This document shows positions 1 through 5,087 of a stretch of 5,087 bases of DNA, piece by piece (position 1 is the stretch's first letter; each line of letters starts with the position of its first letter). Where the stretch lies: the NCBI GenBank assembly GCA_004525885.1, contig SPBV01000133.1:1-5087 (forward strand). Reading direction: 5' to 3'. The notes beneath the pieces are model-generated. The model searched no databases, was not told the origin of the DNA, and was given only the letters and a program-made list of their open reading frames with translations. The translations under genes were made by a program, and so were the position numbers. Source of the stretch: Nitrosomonadales bacterium. GTDB lineage: Bacteria; Pseudomonadota; Gammaproteobacteria; Burkholderiales; Nitrosomonadaceae.

Positions 1-6
1 GATCGA

Positions 7-90
7 ATTTAGCTTCCAATACAATCCGATAACAGCCAGAGATCCCGAGGGTAGGGATGGGGTATCTCAAGAAAGTTAGGGCAGTTGTTT
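7..90 (+). repeat. Diverged direct repeat, copy A (att-like)
   Basis: This copy matches bases 2819-2904 in the same orientation. The first 34 positions (7-40 against 2819-2852) align without gaps with 30 identities by hand count, beginning with a perfect 15-base match. The similarity continues more weakly to about base 90 through GGGTA/GGGGTA motifs and a TCAA-rich tail. The order TCC-rich, then AACAGCCAGA, then spaced GGGGTA motifs resembles arm-type sequence I associate with attachment sites of P4-like tyrosine integrases; that identification is inference. This copy also contains an imperfect palindrome, GAGAT (39-43) against ATCTC (64-68). It fills most of the gene-free left edge. The repeat itself is secure, its origin is not. 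Confidence 0.7.
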
Positions 91-130
91 CCTGTCTAAT
101 ATCATGATTAGTAAAGTATTATATGATTAT

Positions 131-153
131 GGTTCGGTTTCCGCCGCCTACCA
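131..153 (+). other. tRNA/tmRNA 3'-end-like string, possible att core A
   Basis: The string reads GGTTCGGTTTCC, then GCCGCC, then TACCA. It resembles a T-arm plus acceptor 3' end of a tRNA or tmRNA, with a GGTTCGATTCC-like T-arm and terminal CCA. It lies about 40 bases after repeat copy A. No tRNA body precedes it, so it is at most a displaced or decayed 3' fragment such as integrases leave at attR ends. It overlaps the stop codon of the MepK-like gene (148-150, minus strand), so part of the likeness could be chance. A similar string follows repeat copy B. Confidence 0.3.
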
Positions 154-732
154 GAATCTAACGCGCCCAGTATCTATGTGAACAAAATTAGATTTTGGGT
201 AGTATCCAACACCTCCAATTTTTAGCGACAATGCTGCTTTACGTAAATTAGATAGTGAGCACTCTGGCAGACAGATATCTATTGCTTTACCTTGCATGTG
301 TAAACTTTTTCTCACTACTTTGCTACTACGCGCGGCCAGCATTGCGTTAGTTTTGGGAGACCTGTATGCAGAAATGACATGAAATTCTTTACGTGCTCCT
401 AATCTCCTATGCAGGAGCTGTAATATGTCAAGTAGTCGGGTATCAATTGCGTGTAATTCACCTGTACGGTGATCGCGCAGGAGGTTTTCAATCACCTGAA
501 GTTCTTCAGGGACGTAATTTCCATCCACCCAATAAGTGGATCGGGTTCTTTCTCCGGTATGTAAATTTAGAAAGGCTAATTGTTTTTCTCCCATACGTAT
601 TGTTTTTGCGCAGACCGATGGAAGCGTCATTATTGCGCAAACACCTATCCCTGCCTTCAAAAAATTCCGTCGACCGGAATCTAATCTTGATGGCGGTTGG
701 TAATCGTTATCGATAGTTTTTTGTAAAAACAT
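148..732 (-). CDS. mepK: MepK-like murein endopeptidase (YcbK/DUF882, peptidase M15 fold), Tat-exported
   Basis: This 194-residue protein closely resembles E. coli YcbK/MepK, a periplasmic zinc metallopeptidase that prefers to cleave 3-3 (mDAP-mDAP) peptide crosslinks in peptidoglycan. The N-terminus carries a twin-arginine signal: RRNFLKAG at 21-28, a hydrophobic run to about 40 and a possible cleavage site after Val-Cys-Ala (40-42). The mature part starts with the family's NLHTGE stretch (56-61). The metal-binding pattern is intact: His145 and Asp152 in SLHMQGKAID, and His185 in NFVHIDTG. ISAYRS (120-125) and GGVGYYPKSNFVHIDTG (173-189) are family signatures. Length is close to the E. coli protein (about 180). 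The ATG start is supported by GGAAG seven bases upstream. The gene is divergent from the LdtD-like gene, and its stop codon abuts the att-like sequence at the left edge. The family call is firm; bond specificity is inferred from homology. Confidence 0.93.
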   Translation of the reverse strand: MFLQKTIDNDYQPPSRLDSGRRNFLKAGIGVCAIMTLPSVCAKTIRMGEKQLAFLNLHTGERTRSTYWVDGNYVPEELQVIENLLRDHRTGELHAIDTRLLDILQLLHRRLGARKEFHVISAYRSPKTNAMLAARSSKVVRKSLHMQGKAIDICLPECSLSNLRKAALSLKIGGVGYYPKSNFVHIDTGRVRFW

Positions 733-739
733 TCGGCGT

Positions 740-744
740 CTTCC
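740..744 (-). promoter_or_regulatory. Ribosome binding site of the MepK-like gene
   Basis: On the minus strand this reads GGAAG, seven bases before the ATG at 730-732. It is a well-placed Shine-Dalgarno sequence and supports that start, which also keeps the Tat signal at the usual distance from the N-terminus. Confidence 0.7.
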
Positions 745-805
745 AATCAGCTATAGAGATAAAGAATTATGATGTTATTTGATAATTAACAATGAACTTA
801 AAATT

Positions 806-834
806 ATTATACTGAATTTATAGCATAATGAAAG
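806..834 (-). promoter_or_regulatory. Putative sigma-70 promoter for the MepK-like gene
   Basis: The minus strand has a perfect -10 box TATAAT (plus coordinates 806-811). A weak -35 box CTTTCA (829-834) lies exactly 17 bases upstream; it matches three of six consensus positions. Transcription would start near 799, leaving a leader of about 65 bases before the ATG. The region is AT-rich, so chance TATAAT matches are likely. Confidence 0.4.
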
Positions 835-850
835 TGCATTTTGCACACAA

Positions 851-869
851 GTCTCCGGTAGACTCCGGT
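851..869. repeat. Operator-like short tandem repeat in the divergent spacer
   Basis: GTCTCCGGT (851-859) is followed by GACTCCGGT (861-869), a ten-base period with one mismatch. GTCT (851-854) and AGAC (860-863) also form a small inverted repeat. One helical turn between copies is typical of paired regulator sites. It sits just upstream of the putative MepK promoter. No regulator can be named. Confidence 0.35.
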
Positions 870-980
870 TAAAAATGAATGTTGTTTATCATCAAACCAG
901 AGAGTAAAGTACATTATGTTTGGCGGCAAGTTTTATACCACGGTTATGGTCATGGCTTGATCTTTTATTGTGGCTGATAC

Positions 981-1000
981 TTGTCTCCTGAATGGGACAA
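981..1000. repeat. Inverted repeat in the divergent spacer
   Basis: TTGTCTC (981-987) and GGGACAA (994-1000) pair over seven positions, one of them G-U in RNA, around a six-base loop. No T-run follows on either strand, so it is not an intrinsic terminator. It lies about 80 bases before the LdtD start and could be an operator half-site pair or a leader hairpin. The rest of the 733-1082 spacer shows no further gene, and no convincing plus-strand promoter was found. Confidence 0.35.
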
Positions 1001-1082
1001 AAGGCGATTGGTAGCACATGATTTAATAATTGTACTTAGATGGACTTGCCCCCCATCATGTTAATTTGCTTATAAGGCCGTT

Positions 1083-2720
1083 ATGAAGAAGCCTTGGTTG
1101 TTTATTATCACGAATTTGTATCTGTTATTTTTATTAGCGGATTCAGTAGCAGCTGAAAGCAACTCACAGATACGCAATTGGGTTGAACGTATCAAGTCAG
1201 GTGGTTGTGTTGAAGCCAAAGGCTGTCCGATTGCATCTGCTATTCTTCTGCCCAAATTGTATGAGAAATATAATTACCAGCTAATATGGGTAAATCCAAG
1301 TTCTGTCAGGCAGCTTGTCAGTGTTATAAAAGAAAGTTACCAAGATGGCTTAACTCCAGATGATTACCATCTATTTCTTATCCAAAAGTTACAGAAATCA
1401 CTGGTGGCAGAACCTGACTCAGCTAAAGAGGCCGAATTAGATGTAGTGCTGACTGATAGCCTAATCCGACTTGGTTATCATCTGTTGATTGGCAAAGTTG
1501 ATCCAGAATCGTTAGATAACAGCTGGAATATGTATCGGACTCTGAAACTAGAGTCCATGTTGAAGATGTCTGCTGCCATTGATAATGCGCAGATCACTCG
1601 ATTGGTTGCCGACTTTCGCCCACAGGCAACCTTTTACCTCGGCATGAAACAGGCTCTGGCCAATTACCGTAAGATTCAAGCCGAAGGGAGCTGGCCTCAT
1701 GTGCCTGCTGGCGTAATACTGAAGCTGGGTATGATTGACACAAGGGTTATCATTCTACGCCAGCGTCTGGTTGTCACTGATGATATGCCGGCAGTCAGCA
1801 TGGAATTAGCTTTATATGATGATGCTGTCTTGGTTGGTGTGAAGCGGTTCCAGCAAAGACATGGCTTAAAGGCAGACGGTATTGTAGGCAATGCAACCCG
1901 GGCAGCAATGAATGTGCCGGTCGAGGAACGTATTGACCAGCTTCGGGTAAATCTTGATCGGGCACGTTGGGCACTGCAAGATCTACCACAAAAATTTGTA
2001 ATGGTTGATATTGCTGGTTTTAATGTCCAGTACATCCAAAATGGAAAGGTGCATTGGAAAACTCGTGCAGTGGTTGGCACAGCCTACAGAAAGACACCAA
2101 TCTTTCGTGACCACATTCGCTATATTGTATTCAATCCAACCTGGACGATACCGCCGACGATTTTGAGAAAGGATATTTTGCCGAAGATCAAACGGAACCT
2201 TGAATCTTTGCGGAATGAAAATATGGTGGTGCTTAATCAGCAGGGTGCACAGATTGATCCAGCAACAATTGAGTGGTCACAGTACCCAGGCAAGGGTTTT
2301 CCTTACTTGATCCGCCAGCAACCCGGGCCAAAGAATGCACTGGGACGTGTCAAGTTCATGTTTCCCAACAAACATAACGTATATTTGCATGACACACCAA
2401 GCAAATCTAAATTTGAAAAGACTGAGCGTGCATTTAGTTCTGGTTGTATTCGCATCCAGGATCCGCTTTATTTTGCCGAATTACTGCTTGCAGATAAACC
2501 GGGTTGGGATAGGGCAAAAATCGATGCAGTAGTGGCATCTCATAAAAACACCCGGGTTAATCTGATAGAACCGTTAGCTGTAATGTTGTTGTATTGGACT
2601 GTAACAGTGGACGATCAAAACCGGGTGGTATTCAAGAAGGATATTTATGATCGTGATGGTGCAGTGCTTGCTGGGCTGAAGGGTGAGTTTAAATTCAGAA
2701 GCAGGAAAATAATTGAATAG
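1083..2720 (+). CDS. ldtD: LdtD-like (YcbB family) L,D-transpeptidase
   Basis: This 545-residue periplasmic enzyme belongs to the YcbB/LdtD family, which forms 3-3 crosslinks between diaminopimelate residues of peptidoglycan stems and bypasses penicillin-binding proteins. A Sec-type signal peptide spans about 1-24 (Lys-Lys start, hydrophobic core, cleavage after Val-Ala-Ala). An N-terminal scaffold region follows to about 240. A peptidoglycan-binding domain covers about 246-277 (VKRFQQRHGLKADGIVGNAT). The YkuD catalytic domain runs from about 303 to 500. Its active site is complete: His436 in YLHDT, and Ser453, Gly454, Cys455 and Arg457 in SSGCIRIQDP, with Cys455 the nucleophile. The long insert at about 360-420 fits the substrate-capping subdomain of this family. 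The protein is somewhat shorter than E. coli LdtD (about 615). AAGG lies six bases before the ATG, a modest ribosome binding site. It is divergent from the MepK-like gene. Family and chemistry are firm. Confidence 0.94.
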   Translation: MKKPWLFIITNLYLLFLLADSVAAESNSQIRNWVERIKSGGCVEAKGCPIASAILLPKLYEKYNYQLIWVNPSSVRQLVSVIKESYQDGLTPDDYHLFLIQKLQKSLVAEPDSAKEAELDVVLTDSLIRLGYHLLIGKVDPESLDNSWNMYRTLKLESMLKMSAAIDNAQITRLVADFRPQATFYLGMKQALANYRKIQAEGSWPHVPAGVILKLGMIDTRVIILRQRLVVTDDMPAVSMELALYDDAVLVGVKRFQQRHGLKADGIVGNATRAAMNVPVEERIDQLRVNLDRARWALQDLPQKFVMVDIAGFNVQYIQNGKVHWKTRAVVGTAYRKTPIFRDHIRYIVFNPTWTIPPTILRKDILPKIKRNLESLRNENMVVLNQQGAQIDPATIEWSQYPGKGFPYLIRQQPGPKNALGRVKFMFPNKHNVYLHDTPSKSKFEKTERAFSSGCIRIQDPLYFAELLLADKPGWDRAKIDAVVASHKNTRVNLIEPLAVMLLYWTVTVDDQNRVVFKKDIYDRDGAVLAGLKGEFKFRSRKIIE

Positions 2721-2818
2721 GGGTTGGTAGGACTAGTGTTCGGTTTTCGAGTTGTGAGGATTTTCTATATAGTATAGCTATTTACAAATTTTAACTTTGT
2801 GCCAAAAGTAAACAGCAC

Positions 2819-2904
2819 ATTTAGCTTCCAATAACATCCTATAACAGGCAGACATTTGGGGGGGTATTTATGGGGGTACGTCAAAGAAATTTGGTCAGCT
2901 ATTA
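2819..2904 (+). repeat. Diverged direct repeat, copy B (att-like)
   Basis: This is the better-preserved copy of the element at the left edge. It begins with the shared 15 bases ATTTAGCTTCCAATA and continues through TCCTATAACAGGCAGA. It carries two clean GGGGGTA motifs (ending at 2866 and 2878) spaced one helical turn apart. Evenly spaced GGGGGTA and TCC-CAATA-type motifs are what I would expect of integrase arm-binding sites near the ends of P4-like islands. No integrase frame exists nearby, so if the reading is right this is an abandoned end. A non-integrase repeat family cannot be excluded. Confidence 0.7.
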
Positions 2905-2912
2905 TAGGTATT

Positions 2913-2936
2913 GCTTAGATTTCCGTCGCCACACCA
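2913..2936 (+). other. tRNA 3'-end-like string, possible att core B
   Basis: After copy B comes GCTTAGATTTCC, then GTCGCC and ACACCA, similar in content and relative order to the string at 131-153. The T-arm likeness is poor, but the final CCA is followed about 35 bases later by an intrinsic terminator, as expected after a tRNA or tmRNA gene. No complete cloverleaf is present. It could be a displaced 3' end left by integration, or coincidence. Confidence 0.3.
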
Positions 2937-2970
2937 TTTAAGTGTTTTATCCTGTTTAAAGACGTACACG

Positions 2971-3007
2971 AAACCCACTTTAATCCTTGTGATTAGCGGG
3001 TTTTTTT
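2971..3007 (+). terminator. Rho-independent terminator
   Basis: AAACCC (2971-2976) pairs with GGGTTT (2998-3003). An inner stem TAATC (2981-2985) pairs with GATTA (2991-2995) around the loop CTTGT, with a small internal loop between. A run of seven T follows the GGG (3001-3007). The T-run is only on the plus-strand side, so it serves plus-strand transcripts. It lies about 250 bases beyond the LdtD stop, far for a dedicated terminator, but only about 35 bases beyond the CCA-ending string. It would also protect against read-through toward the convergent ATPase gene. The rest of 2721-3118 shows no gene. Confidence 0.8.
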
Positions 3008-3118
3008 GTTCCTTAGTAGATTTGTTTGACATGGCTTTCATAAAATGATTAAACATTATTTTTGCTTCTTATAATGGAAGTAATCCCAACTGACCAAATA
3101 AAAGAATTATCATATTTC

Positions 3119-5087
3119 TCAAGGTGCGCGTACAGCTCTGCGCGTAAAACTTAATCGTAACTGTTTTTCTGCTTCTAGGATGACGAATAAAATAATACCG
3201 ATACCGACAATGAGCGCGCCGTCGAAGAGTGATACGCCCTCAGTAGAGAATACCTTTTGAAATGGTGCTAGATAGGTAATAGCAAGCTGAGCAGCTGCGA
3301 GGATTGCGATTGTTGTCCACACTACCTTTGTGCCACGTACTGCTTTCCAGGTAAGTGATGTGCCGTAAATATTTCGTATAAAGAGTAGATAAAAAATTTC
3401 CATCATTACCAACGTATTCAAAACAATTGTACGGGCTAGTTCTACAGAATACCCCCTATTGATTGAATACTCATACATGCCGAAAACACTACAAAAAAAT
3501 AATACCGATGCTAGTACAATTTGCCATACCAACTCCCCTGTTAGTATTGACTCGTCTCTAGGCCGCGGAGGTCGACGCATAGTACCTGCCTCGGTGGGTT
3601 CAAAGGCCAGCACAAGACCTAGAGTGCTTGCAGTAACCAGGTTAATCCACAAAATCTGAATAGGGGTAACCGGGAGCGTCAGGCCAAAGAGCAACGCGAT
3701 GATTATCGTCATAGTTTCTCCAGCATTAGTCGGCAGCGTCCAGCTGATAACTTTCTTGATGTTATCGTAGACGGTTCGCCCTTCACGCACGGCTGCAACA
3801 ATCGAAGTGAAGTTATCATCCGCTAGGACAAGTGCAGCAGCTTCTTTGGCTGCCTCGCTACCTTTCATACCCATGGCAATACCTGCATCGGCACGTTTGA
3901 GCGCCGGAGCGTCGTTCACACCATCTCCGGTCATGGCAACAGTCATGCTGTGCGATTGAAGTGCCATCACAAGCCTCAGTTTGTGCTCCGGACTGGTACG
4001 GGCAAAAATGTCACATTCCAGGACGGCAGTAGCTAGTGCTGCATCGTTCATATTGTCAAGATCGGCACCAGTAAGCACTTTATCCGGGTTTTGTAATCCA
4101 ATTTGTTTAGCGATAGCAGCGGCCGTTCCTTTGTGGTCACCGGTAATCATTTTTACTTGTATTCCCGCACCTCGACATTCCGCTACCGCTTCAATTGCTT
4201 CGGAACGTGGCGGGTCGATCAGACCAACCAAACCAATTAATGTCAAAGTATCTTCGACATCGGAAAACTCCAGAACCGTATGCTCTGGGGTCACCGTTCT
4301 TACTGCAAATGCCAATACCCTTTGGCCCTGCGCGGCGATGCCCTCGGCCTTTTTGTGCCAATAGGATTGATTCAAGGTTTCCGTGCCCCCTGAGGCCGTG
4401 CGTTGCTCACTACACATCGATAGAAGTTTCTCCGGAGCACCTTTAACGGCAACAAATGCGTGGTTTTCGTGGTCATGATTTAGTGTAGCCATGAAACAGT
4501 GTTTGGAGTTAAATGGGATAGCGTCGGTCCGCGTCCATGCAGATAATTCCTTTCGTACGTCCATGCCGATCTTGCCTGAGAATGCAAGTAACGCCCCTTC
4601 CATCGGGTCGCCTTCAACGGTCCAGATGCCATCTCGTTCATGCAAAGATGCGTCATTACACAACACGGCGGTACGACTAAGTTCATCAAGGATCGCGTGA
4701 TCGCGCCCGCTAACAGAGGAGTCATTGAGCTTAATAACACCATTGGGTTCATAGCCACTCCCTTCAAGTGAAAAAACATGTGTATGTGTCACAACTGAGA
4801 CGACCATCATTTCATTGCGAGTAAGTGTGCCGGTCTTGTCGGTACAGATCACTGATACCGAACCTAGAGTTTCAATGGCAGGTAAACGCCGGACGATGGC
4901 GTTGCGACGGGCCATCGCCTGCACGCCGACAGCGAGGGTGATCGTGAGGACAGCGGGCAGTCCTTCCGGTATGGCTGCTACTGACAGGGCCACCACCGCC
5001 ATGAACATTTCGGTGAACTCGAAATGTTCGACGAAATATCCAAAAACTAGTAGTGTCGCCGCGATCAGCAAAATCAGAATCGTCAGC
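3119..5087 (-). CDS. P2-type (Ca2+-ATPase-like) cation-transporting ATPase, 5' end cut by window edge
   Basis: The reading frame runs off the right edge. A TTG at 5069-5071 is not the true start, because the frame stays open upstream and encodes membrane-helix residues. Residues below are numbered from that TTG. Visible parts in order: end of TM3 (1-13), TM4 with IPEGLP (34-39), the phosphorylation motif with Asp78 in CTDKTGTLT, nucleotide-binding signatures GDPMEGA (154-160) and KGAPE (210-214), DPPR (286-289), MITGDH (308-313) and the hinge TGDGVNDAPAL (381-391), then about six C-terminal helices (441-634). TM1, TM2 and the actuator domain with its TGES motif lie outside the window. IPEGLP, the TM5 NAGE (449-452) and the ten-helix layout place it with SERCA/PMCA-like inner-membrane pumps. 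The TM6 aspartate that SERCA uses for calcium is alanine here (NLVTA, 477-481), so the ion is uncertain. Stop codon TGA is at 3119-3121. Confidence 0.93.
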   Translation of the reverse strand, partial: LTILILLIAATLLVFGYFVEHFEFTEMFMAVVALSVAAIPEGLPAVLTITLAVGVQAMARRNAIVRRLPAIETLGSVSVICTDKTGTLTRNEMMVVSVVTHTHVFSLEGSGYEPNGVIKLNDSSVSGRDHAILDELSRTAVLCNDASLHERDGIWTVEGDPMEGALLAFSGKIGMDVRKELSAWTRTDAIPFNSKHCFMATLNHDHENHAFVAVKGAPEKLLSMCSEQRTASGGTETLNQSYWHKKAEGIAAQGQRVLAFAVRTVTPEHTVLEFSDVEDTLTLIGLVGLIDPPRSEAIEAVAECRGAGIQVKMITGDHKGTAAAIAKQIGLQNPDKVLTGADLDNMNDAALATAVLECDIFARTSPEHKLRLVMALQSHSMTVAMTGDGVNDAPALKRADAGIAMGMKGSEAAKEAAALVLADDNFTSIVAAVREGRTVYDNIKKVISWTLPTNAGETMTIIIALLFGLTLPVTPIQILWINLVTASTLGLVLAFEPTEAGTMRRPPRPRDESILTGELVWQIVLASVLFFCSVFGMYEYSINRGYSVELARTIVLNTLVMMEIFYLLFIRNIYGTSLTWKAVRGTKVVWTTIAILAAAQLAITYLAPFQKVFSTEGVSLFDGALIVGIGIILFVILEAEKQLRLSFTRRAVRAP

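Noticed and set aside
393..716. A 107-codon plus-strand frame opposite the MepK-like gene
   Set aside because: The opposite strand encodes a clear homologue with complete metal ligands; this frame has no family likeness.
1697..2080. A 127-codon open frame on the minus strand inside the LdtD-like gene
   Set aside because: It is fully overlapped by a well-supported gene with intact catalytic motifs, and its translation shows no recognisable domain.
2858..2876. G-runs as a possible G-quadruplex
   Set aside because: There are only two long G-runs; they are better explained as paired GGGGGTA motifs of the repeat.
3026..3054. TTGACA with a downstream AT-rich hexamer as a plus-strand promoter
   Set aside because: The -35 box is perfect, but at 17 bases the -10 position reads TTAAAC, and the only gene downstream lies on the opposite strand.
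3981..4364. A 127-codon open frame on the plus strand inside the ATPase gene
   Set aside because: It is antisense to conserved ATPase signatures; its low-complexity Ser/Ala/Pro-rich translation is typical of a shadow frame.
5069..5071. TTG as the start codon of the ATPase
   Set aside because: The frame remains open to the window edge with hydrophobic TM3 residues upstream, and the family needs an N-terminal actuator domain and two more helices.
1..5087. CRISPR array, complete tRNA or rRNA genes, insertion sequences
   Set aside because: No regularly spaced repeats, no full cloverleaf, no transposase or integrase frame and no terminal inverted repeats were seen.

Overview
The window looks like a chromosomal stretch of a moderately AT-rich Gram-negative bacterium, probably a beta- or gammaproteobacterium. 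The reason is that two genes are clear relatives of the E. coli envelope enzymes YcbK (MepK) and YcbB (LdtD), which work on meso-diaminopimelate peptidoglycan in the periplasm. The exact genus cannot be read from the sequence.

Layout. Bases 1-147 hold no gene, but carry a degenerate copy (repeat A) of a sequence that recurs at about 2819-2904 (repeat B). A MepK-like Tat-exported murein endopeptidase lies on the minus strand (148-732). A 350-base AT-rich divergent spacer follows (733-1082), with a plausible minus-strand promoter and operator-like small repeats. An LdtD-like L,D-transpeptidase lies on the plus strand (1083-2720). A gene-free stretch of about 400 bases (2721-3118) holds repeat B, a short tRNA/tmRNA 3'-end-like string and a good plus-strand intrinsic terminator. 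From 3119 to the right edge the minus strand encodes the C-terminal two thirds of a P2-type cation-pumping ATPase. Its 5' part lies outside the window.

How the genes fit together. LdtD-type enzymes make 3-3 (mDAP-mDAP) crosslinks and MepK-type enzymes preferentially cut them, so the divergent pair is a matched maker and breaker of one bond type. In E. coli the same two genes are neighbours on the same strand; here they are head to head. The ATPase converges on the pair from the other side of the terminator and has no evident functional link.

The least expected structure is the pair of diverged direct repeats bracketing the two peptidoglycan genes. Each has TCC-rich and GGGGGTA-type motifs followed by a GCCGCC/GTCGCC...CCA string. 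I infer these are relics of attachment ends of a tyrosine-integrase element inserted at a tRNA or tmRNA gene. That is an interpretation; no integrase gene is present in the window.
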